From: Bog-473 sp963777485
GTDB lineage: Bacteria > Actinomycetota > Acidimicrobiia > Acidimicrobiales > RAAP-2
NCBI GenBank assembly: GCA_963777485.1
Contig: CAVZQP010000004.1
Coordinates: 1 to 64,000 of the forward strand
Direction: 5' to 3'
DNA length: 64,000 nt
Shown here: in pieces, positions 53,133 through 61,303 of the stretch
How positions within the stretch are numbered: position 1 is the stretch's first letter
How the letters are laid out: the number at the start of each line of letters is the position of its first letter
The notes under the pieces: model-generated
Told to the model about the DNA's origin: nothing
Seen by the model: only the letters and a program-made list of their open reading frames with translations
Database searches by the model: none
Program-made: the position numbers and the translations under genes

Positions 53133-53906
53133 GTGTCACCTTCGCGGACCATCGACCTCAACGCGGACGTCGGTGAGGCGACGGAGCCGGACGGTGTGGA
53201 GGCGGAGCGCGGGCTGCTCGGACTCGTGACGAGCGCCCACGTGGCGTGCGGCGGCCATGCGGGCAACGAGGACACCATGAAGGAGACGGTCGCGGCTGCG
53301 CTCGCACACAGCGTGCGGGTCGGGGCGCACCCCTCCTACCCCGACACCGAGGGGTTCGGGCGACGACCCATGGACATCGACCGCGACGAGTTACGGCGGT
53401 CTCTCAGCGAGCAGCTGCGCTCCCTCGCGACCGTGTGCGCGGAGGCGGGCACCGAGATCGCGTCGGTGAAGCCGCATGGCGCGCTCTACGGAGAGGTGGC
53501 CAAGGGTGGCGCCATCTATCTGGTGCTGCGTGCGGTCATGGCCGCCGAGTGCCCGCGCGACACGACCTTGGTGCTGCCGTCAGCCTGCGCGGCGATGGCG
53601 GCGGCGCTGCGCGACGGCACGCCGGCGCTCGAGGAGGGCTTCTGCGACCGCGCCTATCGCGCCGACGGCAGCCTGGTGGCGCGGTCCGAGCCGGGCGCCG
53701 TGCTGGGCGATCCCGCGGAGGCCGCCGGGCAGGCGCTCAGCCTGGCCCGGGGCGCGATCGCGGCGAGCGACGGCACCCTCCTCACCCTGTGGGTCGACAC
53801 GCTGTGCATCCACGGCGACTCGCCGGGGGCCGTGGCGATCGCCACGGCCGTGCGCCGCGCGCTCGAGGACTCCGGCATCGAGGTGTTGGCGCCGGCTCCT
53901 GCATGA
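53133..53906 (+). CDS. pxpA: 5-oxoprolinase subunit A (LamB/YcsF family)
   Basis: 257 residues from GTG 53133. TIDLNADVGEATEPDG at the start with the NADVGE motif, AHVACGGHAGNEDTM, GAHPSYPDTEGFGRRPM, VKPHGALYGEV and SLVARSEPGAVL are all conserved in PxpA. With PxpB and PxpC it hydrolyses 5-oxoproline to glutamate with ATP. It is coupled to the fused pxpBC gene by ATGA. Confidence 0.95.
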   Translation: MSPSRTIDLNADVGEATEPDGVEAERGLLGLVTSAHVACGGHAGNEDTMKETVAAALAHSVRVGAHPSYPDTEGFGRRPMDIDRDELRRSLSEQLRSLATVCAEAGTEIASVKPHGALYGEVAKGGAIYLVLRAVMAAECPRDTTLVLPSACAAMAAALRDGTPALEEGFCDRAYRADGSLVARSEPGAVLGDPAEAAGQALSLARGAIAASDGTLLTLWVDTLCIHGDSPGAVAIATAVRRALEDSGIEVLAPAPA

Positions 53907-55576
53907 CCCGCTCGATCCCGGTGGGCGCGGTGCGGCCTTTCGGCGACCGCGCCCTGCTGATCGGAGTCGAGGACCCGGCGGCGGGGCGGGCCCTGGTCGC
54001 GTCGTTGGAGCGTGCACTGTCCGGCTTCGACGTCGAGCTGGTGTGCGGCCTGGCCACTGTCTGCGTGCTGGCGCGTGATCCCGACGCCGCTCTCGCTCCG
54101 CTCACGGCTGCGGTACGGGGTGCGCTCGATGCCCCGCCGGCGATGTCGCCGGACGGCGCAGCGGGCGCCGGGCGGCTCGTCACGATCCCATGCGCGTTCG
54201 ACGGGCTGGACCTCGACGAGGTGGCGGGTCTCGCCGGGCTCTCGCGCGACGAGGTCGTGGCGCAGCTCACGGCAGGACCCTTGACGGTCAGCGTCGTCGG
54301 GTTCTCGCCGGGCTTCGCGTATCTCGACGGGCTGTCGCCGGCCTTGGCGGAGATCCCGCGGCGCGACCGGCCGCGGCCCGCCGTGCCGGCCGGGTCGGTG
54401 GCTCTGGCCAACGGGCACGCCGCGGTGTACCCGACCGCCTCACCGGGGGGCTGGCAGCTGGTCGGGCGGACGGCCTTTCCCCTCTTCTCCCTCGACGAGC
54501 CTCCCTACGCGGTACTGGCGCCGGGAGACCGCGTGCGGTTGCGCGTCGCGGCCGCCGGCGAAGAAACGGAACCACCAGAACAGACGGCGTGGTCGTGGGC
54601 GCCGCCGCCCGGCGCGCGCCCCGTCTTCGAAATGCTCGCGCCCGGCCTGCGCGCCGTCCTCCAGGACGCCGGCCGCCGTGACGCCGCCGCGTCGGGGGTG
54701 CCGACCGCGGGCGCGGCCGACCCGGTGTCGTGCTCGTTGGCGAACGGCCTGGCCGGCAACGAGCCCGGAGCGGCGGTGCTCGAGGTCACGGGCGGCGGGA
54801 CGCGGCTGCGCGTGCTCGGCCGGTGTCACGCGGCCGTGGTCGGCGGCGCGCCGGCGGTGCACGTCGACGGCACGGACGTGTCGTCGTCGGGGCGACTGCT
54901 GCCGCTCGACGACGGGCAGGTGCTCGAGATCGGCGCGCTGACGCGGGGGTGCCGAACCTACGTGGCGGTGGCGGGAGGGTTCCTCGGGCCCGTCTTCTTC
55001 GGGAGCCGCAGCAGCGACGAGCTGTGCGGGCTGGGCGCGGGGTCGCTGCGGTCCGGGGCGGTGTTGTACGCGGGTGAGTGGGCGCCGCCGCTCGGCGACC
55101 ACCTGGCCGACGGGGCGGCGAGCGAGGTTCCTTCGAAAGGGGCGGTCGAGTTGCGTGTCGTACCCGGGCCGCACGCCGGGCGTTTCGACCCGGTCGTGCT
55201 CGACAGGGTCGCGGCAGCCTCGTTCCGCGCCGGCAACGACAGCAACCGGGTCGGCGTGCGGCTGCACGCCGAAGAGGCAGTGGACTGGGGGACGGGGAGC
55301 GGCGAGCTCGACTCGCAACCGATGGTGACGGGGGCGGTGCAGCTGCCGCCGGGCGGCGAGCCGATCGTGCTCGGGCCGGACCACGCCACACTCGGGGGCT
55401 ATCCGGTGCCGGCGGTCGTCATCGCGGCCGACCACGGCCTGCTCGGCCAGTGCGGCCCGGGCACCGAGGTCCGTCTCGTCCCGGTCGGCTTCGAGGAGGC
55501 CGCGGCCGCGTTCGGCGCCCGACGGCGCGTGCTGGCGGCCGCCGTCGAGGGGCATTACCCGCTCGCGGCCGGCTGA
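53903..55576 (+). CDS. pxpBC: Fused 5-oxoprolinase subunits B and C (KipI-KipA type)
   Basis: 557 residues from ATG 53903. The N-terminal about 220 residues are PxpB/KipI-like (VSVVGFSPGFAYLDGLSPAL with PRPAVPAGSVALANGHAAVY), and the C-terminal about 290 are PxpC/KipA-like (VFEMLAPGLRAVLQDAGRRD, PGPHAGRF, IVLGPDHATLGGYPVPAVVI). In E. coli these are separate proteins; fusion keeps them stoichiometric. Homologous fused forms are related to allophanate hydrolase subunit 1/2. Confidence 0.94.
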   Translation: MTRSIPVGAVRPFGDRALLIGVEDPAAGRALVASLERALSGFDVELVCGLATVCVLARDPDAALAPLTAAVRGALDAPPAMSPDGAAGAGRLVTIPCAFDGLDLDEVAGLAGLSRDEVVAQLTAGPLTVSVVGFSPGFAYLDGLSPALAEIPRRDRPRPAVPAGSVALANGHAAVYPTASPGGWQLVGRTAFPLFSLDEPPYAVLAPGDRVRLRVAAAGEETEPPEQTAWSWAPPPGARPVFEMLAPGLRAVLQDAGRRDAAASGVPTAGAADPVSCSLANGLAGNEPGAAVLEVTGGGTRLRVLGRCHAAVVGGAPAVHVDGTDVSSSGRLLPLDDGQVLEIGALTRGCRTYVAVAGGFLGPVFFGSRSSDELCGLGAGSLRSGAVLYAGEWAPPLGDHLADGAASEVPSKGAVELRVVPGPHAGRFDPVVLDRVAAASFRAGNDSNRVGVRLHAEEAVDWGTGSGELDSQPMVTGAVQLPPGGEPIVLGPDHATLGGYPVPAVVIAADHGLLGQCGPGTEVRLVPVGFEEAAAAFGARRRVLAAAVEGHYPLAAG

Positions 55577-56326
55577 TCAGACGAGCAGCTTGACCGCGGT
55601 GCCCACGCCGATCAGCACGACCACGACCCGCAGTGCGGGCACGGGCAGCACGAGCGCCAGCCGGGCGCCGAGGTAGCCACCGACGAGGGCGCCCAGTGCG
55701 AGCCAGCCCACGGCGGCCCAGACCAGGCCACCGTGGATCAGGAACACCACGGCGGCCACGCCGTTCACGATCATGGAGAGGACGGCGCGCATCCCGTTCG
55801 TGTGGGCGAGCGTGACGGGCAGGGCGAGGCCGAGCACGGCGAGGAACATCACCCCCATGGCGGCGCCGAAGTAACCGCCGTAGACCGAGGCGGCGAACAC
55901 CCCGGCGACGAGCAGGACGGGCCGCGTGCGAGGGTGGACCGAGTCCTTGTCGAGGGCACGCCGCAGGAGGGGCTGGATGCCGAACAGCACGGCGGCTCCG
56001 AGCACGAGCCAGGGCACCACGTCGTCGAAGGTGCCGGATGAGGTCGTGAGCAGGAGCAGCGCGCCGGCGATACCGCCGGCCAGGGCGACGGGGGTGAGGC
56101 GGACGAGGCGCTGGCGCTGGTCGCCGATCTCGCGGCGGAAGGCGGTGGCCGAGCCCAGGTAGCTGGGCCAGATGCCGATCGTGTTGGTGATGTTGGCCGT
56201 GAGCGCCGGGTAGCCGAGCGCCAGCAGCAGCGGGAAGGTGATCAGGCTGGCGCCGCCGGCCACGCCGTTGAAAATGCCGCCGACGACCCCTCCGAGCAGG
56301 AGCAAGAGGGCGTGCGAAGCAGGCAT
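55577..56326 (-). CDS. TSUP/TauE-SafE family permease
   Basis: 249 residues from ATG 56326. Multi-helix protein starting LLLLLGGVVGGIFNGVAGGA with GASLITFPLLLALG and a second copy of the same motif at YGGYFGAAMGVMFLAVLGLA, the twin signatures of the family that moves sulfite, sulfonates or thiosulfate. Its stop abuts the pxpBC stop (convergent). Confidence 0.9.
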   Translation of the reverse strand: MPASHALLLLLGGVVGGIFNGVAGGASLITFPLLLALGYPALTANITNTIGIWPSYLGSATAFRREIGDQRQRLVRLTPVALAGGIAGALLLLTTSSGTFDDVVPWLVLGAAVLFGIQPLLRRALDKDSVHPRTRPVLLVAGVFAASVYGGYFGAAMGVMFLAVLGLALPVTLAHTNGMRAVLSMIVNGVAAVVFLIHGGLVWAAVGWLALGALVGGYLGARLALVLPVPALRVVVVLIGVGTAVKLLV

Positions 56327-56523
56327 GCCGCGCCAGAGTACGGGACATCCGCCGTTTCCCGGGTGTGCCGAGGGGGTTGTGTTGCACGGCATCGGCCCCC
56401 AATGGGGGTTTCGAGCCCGAATTTCTTTCTCAGGGGGGCGAAAGATTGGCGCAGGTGGCCCGTTTCATTCGCAAAGGACGGAGAACCAGCGCGTCTGTGC
56501 GCTGGCGGTAAGGGGTAGAGCGA
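56327..56523. other. Divergent intergenic region with a hairpin
   Basis: Contains a 6-bp hairpin CAGCGC-GTCTGT-GCGCTG (56488-56505) just before the start of the surface-protein gene. The leader looks a little like a riboswitch but lacks any complete known aptamer. Confidence 0.35.
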
Positions 56524-58101
56524 ATGAAGGGTCGCATCCGGATCGCTGCGGCGGGCCTGGTCGTGATGACGGTGATGACCGCCATGACGACGACCGCCGG
56601 AGCGGCGACTGTCACCCAGTGGAACGTCACCGGCAACGGAGGCTTCGTGTCGCTGGATCTGCTGAACGCACTGCAATTGGCCGGTGGAGGCTCCGAAGCG
56701 GACGCCAGCAGCGGGCCGATCGCCGAGGCCGAGGGTACCGGCCTGTGCGCGGACACGGCGGTCACGTCGAACCCGTGCCCGACCAGCGCCACCTCTGACA
56801 CGTCGGGCAACGCGCTCCACTCCACCCAGGAGGCGGTCGCGCACGGCTCGGGCGTGACGGCGACGCCCACCGGTGCGAGCGGGTGCACCATCCCGCTGAA
56901 CGCCGGGATCATCAACGTCGACGTCTCCTGCGGCACGGCCTCGGCCTCCGAGGACGCCAGCGGGAACCCCACCGCGACGGGCACCGGAAGCCTGGCCAAC
57001 GTGTCGGTCAGCCTGAGCCTGGCCAACGTGCTGCAGAGCTTCATGGGCGTGGCGAACCTGTCCTCGGTGTCGGGGATCTGCTCGGGCGTCTCGGCGGCCA
57101 ACACCAGCGGCGGCTCGAACTCCACGGGTCTCGACCCGACGCTGACGAGCCTGCTCGGCGCGGCCAACGGCCTGCTCGGGAGCGTCCCGCTCGTCGGCAG
57201 CAGCGTGGCCGCGGGCAGCGACACCACCGGTGCCTGTTCCATCATCGGCGGACTGCTCAACTCGGTGAGCGGCAGCAGCTCGGGCGCCGGGCTCGGCGTC
57301 CTGACGGGGATCCTCAACCAGTTGCTCGGCCTGGCCGGCGGCAACGCCGCGGCGATCGCGCCCCTGACGATCAACGTCGGCGGCTCGACCACCTCGGTCA
57401 GCACCAACGGCAACGTGGTCACCGACTCGACCGAACAGCGTGCGATCGAAGTGAACCTCTTCGGCCTGGCCGACCTGCAGGTCGCGCCGACCACCGCCTC
57501 GGTCGCGCTCGACCGGAGCACCGGCGTCGTCACGCCGAGCTGCAACGCAGGTGTCCTGTCCTACTCGGTCGGCAGCGGCGCGCAGCAGTTCCTCAACCTC
57601 ACGGCGCTCACCTCGACGCTGAACACCCTCCTCGGCCAGTTGAGCTCCACCCTGGACCAACTGACCGCCGCGCTCTCCTCCTTGATCGGCCAGCTCGTCA
57701 ACTACCAGACGCCGGGCAACCTGCTGAACTGCCAGACGTCGAGCCCCGGCGCCAAGGCCAGCGCCAACGTCGGCGTGCTGAACGTCGGCCTGCTCACCGG
57801 GCTCATGGGCGGCATCGGCGTCAACGTCGGTGACGTCAGCGTCTCGGGCAGCGCCACGACGGCGACGCCCGCCACTGCGGCCGCCGTCACGCCGGCCGCT
57901 CCCGCCGCGGCGCCGGCCACCGCCCCGGCGGTGGTGCCCAACGTCACCACCGTGCACACCGGCGAGTTCTGGTCGGGCAGCCTGCCGATCATCCTCCTCG
58001 CGGGGATGGGCCTCGCCGGTGCCCTGCTCATCGGCCGTCGTCGCATCGTCTCGGTCGCACGTTCGATCAACCCCCTCACCCGTCGCAGGGGCAGCCAATG
58101 A
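56524..58101 (+). CDS. Secreted surface protein with C-terminal wall-sorting-like tail
   Basis: 525 residues. Signal peptide (AAAGLVVMTVMTAMTTTAGA), then a Ser/Thr/Gly-rich domain with repeated segments such as SLANVSVSLSLANVLQSFMG and NTLLGQLSSTLDQLTAALSS, and four or more Cys. The C-terminus has an Ala/Pro linker followed by HTGEFWSGSLPIILLAGMGL and basic LIGRRRIVSVARS, the layout of a sortase substrate (motif, hydrophobic helix, Arg tail) but without LPxTG or LAxTG. The next gene is a sortase, so this is its likely substrate. Confidence 0.78.
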   Translation: MKGRIRIAAAGLVVMTVMTAMTTTAGAATVTQWNVTGNGGFVSLDLLNALQLAGGGSEADASSGPIAEAEGTGLCADTAVTSNPCPTSATSDTSGNALHSTQEAVAHGSGVTATPTGASGCTIPLNAGIINVDVSCGTASASEDASGNPTATGTGSLANVSVSLSLANVLQSFMGVANLSSVSGICSGVSAANTSGGSNSTGLDPTLTSLLGAANGLLGSVPLVGSSVAAGSDTTGACSIIGGLLNSVSGSSSGAGLGVLTGILNQLLGLAGGNAAAIAPLTINVGGSTTSVSTNGNVVTDSTEQRAIEVNLFGLADLQVAPTTASVALDRSTGVVTPSCNAGVLSYSVGSGAQQFLNLTALTSTLNTLLGQLSSTLDQLTAALSSLIGQLVNYQTPGNLLNCQTSSPGAKASANVGVLNVGLLTGLMGGIGVNVGDVSVSGSATTATPATAAAVTPAAPAAAPATAPAVVPNVTTVHTGEFWSGSLPIILLAGMGLAGALLIGRRRIVSVARSINPLTRRRGSQ

Positions 58102-58448
58102 GGCGCCCTTCACGGCCCGTCCCCTCGGGTCACGCGACGGACCGCCACCGGGCCCGGCTCTCGGGACCTCCTCCGTTCCCCCTCCGGTCTCGGGGGCCGG
58201 CCCGGCGGCAGCCTGTAGGAACAACCACCACCACCGCCGACCACTACTAGCCGGCACGACCAAGCCGCCGGGGTGATCCGCACACCCGGCCGGCCGCAGG
58301 AAACAGCAGAGACAACAGAACAGATCTCTCGGAGGGTCTGGAGGGAGAAGCAGATGCAGCGGGAACCGGTGCTGCGGGCTGCTCGGAACGGGAAGGCGGA
58401 TTCCCGTTCCGAGCAGAGGCAGCCGGACACGACACGAGCACCGCGCCG
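58102..58448. other. 347-base intergenic region between surface protein and sortase
   Basis: No gene. Contains the 16-bp inverted repeat at 58379-58416 and a GGAGGG/GGAGGGAG purine-rich stretch (58331-58348) without a following frame. May hold a terminator and the promoter of the sortase gene. Confidence 0.4.
58379..58416 (+). terminator. Strong 16-bp hairpin before the sortase gene
   Basis: CTGCTCGGAACGGGAA, loop GGCGGA, TTCCCGTTCCGAGCAG: perfect inverted repeat 278 bases after the surface-protein stop and 33 bases before the sortase ATG. A terminator without U-run, an attenuator or a regulatory RNA stem. Confidence 0.45.
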
Positions 58449-59543
58449 ATGACGTCCGTCAAAGACGTGCGGCGCATGGGGATCACCCTCCTCGGCGTCA
58501 TGCTGCTGTTCACCGCGATCTTCGGCGCGACGTACGCGCTGTCCCATCAGTTGCACCAGGACCACGCGGGCAACGTCCTCCTGGCCAGTCAGAAGGCGAA
58601 CGCGGCGAAGGTCCAGCAGCAGAACCACGGAGCCGCCTGCACCGTCTCGGACGTCAAGGAGGGACAGCTCGGTGGGATCTTGTCGATCCCGGCCATCCAC
58701 CTGCAGGCGCCGGTCGAAGAGGGCACGGAGGACCCCGAGCTCAACGTCGCCGTCGGGCACGCCCCGGCGTCGGTCTGGCCGGGCCTGGCCGGCACCTCGG
58801 TCTTCCTGGCCCACGACGTGAGCTATTTCGTGCACCTCAACGCGCTCAAGCCGGGGGACGTGATCACGTACTCGACGGCGTGCAACACCTGGAAGTACCA
58901 GGTGAGCGACCAGCAGGTCGTCACCGCGGGATCGGCCGTCCCGAACACGACCAACGCCACGATGGTGCTCGACACGTGCTGGCCCCCCAACGCGCTGTTC
59001 TTCACCTCGCAGCGCCTCCTCGTGCACGCCACCGAGGTGGGCACGGCGGCCAAGAGCCGCAGCCTCGACCCGGGCAAGGAGTTCATCGACACGGTCCAGT
59101 CGACCAACTACACGACCTCGGCGCCGCCGCAGCTCCAGGCCCAGGGCCTCTCGCTCGACCAGAACTACGCGCCCATGGGGACCATGAGCCTCGTCGACGC
59201 CTCGGTGAGCTTCGCCCAGTCCCCCGGGCCCCTGTCGCTCGAGGCCGCCGCCCTCGAGACCTACTTCGGCGGGCTCCATGCCGCGGCCCAACAGAACCCG
59301 GGCTTCTGGGGCGCGCTCGCACCCGGGGTGGCCATGCCCCGCCAGCTCAGCGGGGCCTCGATCGGCGACCACCTGTCGTCCCTCGACGTCGAGATCGACT
59401 CGGCCAACGGAGCCCCAAATCAGGTGGTGCTGCGCGAGACGGTGGCCCTCTCGGGGGGCCCGGATCCCGGCCACTACGCGGAGACGGTCGTTCTCCCTGT
59501 TCACAAGGGTGTGGTGACGATCGGCAGCTGGACGCTGCAGTGA
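58449..59543 (+). CDS. Sortase (class D/E-like) with C-terminal extension
   Basis: 364 residues from ATG 58449. One N-terminal transmembrane helix (GITLLGVMLLFTAIFGATYA), sortase barrel from about 75 to 200 with LSIPAIHLQAPVEEGTE. The catalytic triad is H122 (FLAHDVSYF), C177 (VLDTCWPPN) and R189 (TSQRLLVHA). The about 160 residues after the barrel are unique, without family match, and may position substrates. Sorting substrates are presumably the flanking surface proteins. Confidence 0.88.
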   Translation: MTSVKDVRRMGITLLGVMLLFTAIFGATYALSHQLHQDHAGNVLLASQKANAAKVQQQNHGAACTVSDVKEGQLGGILSIPAIHLQAPVEEGTEDPELNVAVGHAPASVWPGLAGTSVFLAHDVSYFVHLNALKPGDVITYSTACNTWKYQVSDQQVVTAGSAVPNTTNATMVLDTCWPPNALFFTSQRLLVHATEVGTAAKSRSLDPGKEFIDTVQSTNYTTSAPPQLQAQGLSLDQNYAPMGTMSLVDASVSFAQSPGPLSLEAAALETYFGGLHAAAQQNPGFWGALAPGVAMPRQLSGASIGDHLSSLDVEIDSANGAPNQVVLRETVALSGGPDPGHYAETVVLPVHKGVVTIGSWTLQ

Positions 59544-59646
59544 GCGGGGGCCCGGACAAGCGGGGTTGAGGACCGTAAGAGTCGCTGGTCATCCCCGTTT
59601 CCAAGGTGAAGAACCCGGGAGAGGGACCTGGAGGAGGAACGGATTC

Positions 59647-60852
59647 ATGAGCTTCGACGAGACCTACGACGAGATGCTCCACGACGAGTTCAGCTCGCGT
59701 GGCAGGCACCAGGCCATGGCGGCGGTGGCGGAACCCGAGCTCACCGAGAGCGCCTCACGGGGACGGCACGCGGCGGCCGAGGAGGGTGACACCCACACCG
59801 AGGCGGCCGAGCGGCCCCGCGGCTTGCAGCGGTACCGCACCGCGGGCCTCGTCGGCGCCGGCGGATTGGCCTGCGCGGCAGCCGGAGCCTTCCTCGGTGG
59901 TCTCGGGGGCTACTTCACGATCTCGCCGGCGGCGGCGCACCCCGTGGCCGCGCCCACCATCACCCAGGACCTCCCGCTGGCCCAGGCGGTCGGCCACGGT
60001 TCCCACTCGTCGTCGGGCGCCCGGGGCACGTCCGCCGTGACGGCGGCCGAGTTCTCCAAGGTCTTCGGCTCGCTCACCAAGGGCATCGGCCCCTTCGCGT
60101 CCCTCACCTCCGACCCGTTCGGGAACCTCGCGGTCAACGGCCTGCCCGGCCGGGGCGGTTCGGGATCGGGGAAGCACGGCGGCGGCGCCGGCAACGGCAC
60201 CAAGGGCGGAGGCCCCGGTGGTGGCGGCGGGCTGACCGGCTGCGCATCTGGCTCGAGCGGCCTCGACCTCAACTGCATCCTGTCGGGCCTGACCGGCGCG
60301 CTGACCAACCTCGGCTCGCTGACCGGTGGCAACCCGGGCACCTTGGTGAACGGCCTCGTGCCGACGCTCACCGGCGTGGTCACCGACGTGACCGGCACCC
60401 TGCAGAACCTGACCACGCTGCTACCGATCGCCTCGCTGCCGCTCCCGAGCGGTGGCATCCCCACGACGCTCCTCGCCGGCGGCGGGGGCGGCCCGACGAC
60501 CGGCACCCCGGGCACCGGCGGCGGGGGCTCGAACCCGGTCGTGAGCGCGCTCTCGCCCGTGCTGAACACCGTGGGATCCGTGACCGGCGCCCTCGGCTCG
60601 ACGGGGACGTCGATCCCCTCGCTGCCGTTGCCCACGACGACGGGCACGACGGTGCCGAGCGTCGCCCCCTCGGGCACGACCACGCCGACCACGGCGCCGA
60701 GCAGCGGTTCGTCGGGCGGCGGCTCGACGACCGTCAACGTGCCGCTCCCGGTGTCAGTGCCGGTCAACACGCCGACCATCACCATCGGCGGCCTCTCGGT
60801 CGGCGTCAGCGGCTCGGGCTCGACGTCGGGCCTCACCCTCACGCTCCCCTAG
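59647..60852 (+). CDS. Membrane-anchored low-complexity surface protein in the sortase cluster
   Basis: 401 residues from ATG 59647 (GGAGGA upstream). The charged cytoplasmic N-terminus contains the repeat SRGRHQAMA and SRGRHAAAE. One helix (GLVGAGGLACAAAGAFLGGL) leads to a long extracellular Gly/Thr/Ser/Pro-rich region with LNCILSGLTGALTNLGSLTG and TTTGTTVPSVAPSGTTTPTT. No known domain. Co-directional with the sortase and probably surface-exposed. Confidence 0.65.
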   Translation: MSFDETYDEMLHDEFSSRGRHQAMAAVAEPELTESASRGRHAAAEEGDTHTEAAERPRGLQRYRTAGLVGAGGLACAAAGAFLGGLGGYFTISPAAAHPVAAPTITQDLPLAQAVGHGSHSSSGARGTSAVTAAEFSKVFGSLTKGIGPFASLTSDPFGNLAVNGLPGRGGSGSGKHGGGAGNGTKGGGPGGGGGLTGCASGSSGLDLNCILSGLTGALTNLGSLTGGNPGTLVNGLVPTLTGVVTDVTGTLQNLTTLLPIASLPLPSGGIPTTLLAGGGGGPTTGTPGTGGGGSNPVVSALSPVLNTVGSVTGALGSTGTSIPSLPLPTTTGTTVPSVAPSGTTTPTTAPSSGSSGGGSTTVNVPLPVSVPVNTPTITIGGLSVGVSGSGSTSGLTLTLP

Positions 60853-60886
60853 GCCCGCCCGCGGATTAGGGTCCCGCCCGGACGGG

Positions 60887-60903
60887 CGCGCCGCAGCGGC
60901 GCG
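60887..60903 (+). terminator. GC hairpin after the surface-protein gene
   Basis: CGCGCCG-CAG-CGGCGCG, a 7-bp stem with 3-base loop, 34 bases after the stop and 32 before the EthD gene start. No U-run. Confidence 0.4.
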
Positions 60904-60934
60904 TGCCGGAACTTCCGGAGGAGGTCCGAGTCTG

Positions 60935-61303
60935 ATGGTCCGGCTTACCTGCCTACTGCGGCGCAAGCAGGGTCTCACGCCCGCCGAGTTCCACGCGCAC
61001 TGGCGCGACGTCCACGGCCCGTTGATTTTGCGCAGCGCGGCCGGTCGTCACGTGGTGCGCTACGAGCAACATCCGCGCCCGCTCGACGACTACGCCGGCG
61101 ACGACGATCCCGGCTTCGACGGCGTGACCGTGCAGTGGTTCGAGAGCATGGACGCCTACCGGGCGCACATGGCCGAGCCGGACTTCCCCGAGATCTGGTC
61201 CGACATCGAGCGGTTCTTGGACACCGGAGCGCTGCACTTCGTCGTCACCGAGCATCCGCGCGTGGTCATGGGTGACGACGCGGGCTCATTCCCGCTGGCC
61301 TGA
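60935..61303 (+). CDS. EthD-domain protein
   Basis: 122 residues from ATG 60935 (GGAGGAGG upstream). LLRRKQGLTPAEFHAHWRDV with HGPLI is the EthD/dimeric alpha-beta-barrel opening, and DFPEIWSDIERFLD is the late helix. Small family with roles in aromatic or ether degradation and polyketide cyclisation; substrate unknown. Its 3' end overlaps the CYTH-CHAD gene end by 18 bases. Confidence 0.88.
   Translation: MVRLTCLLRRKQGLTPAEFHAHWRDVHGPLILRSAAGRHVVRYEQHPRPLDDYAGDDDPGFDGVTVQWFESMDAYRAHMAEPDFPEIWSDIERFLDTGALHFVVTEHPRVVMGDDAGSFPLA

Noticed and set aside
56384..56523. Possible c-di-GMP or c-di-AMP riboswitch leader before the surface protein
   Set aside because: Some fragments look similar, but the conserved core and the second half of an aptamer are missing and there is no room before the ATG.
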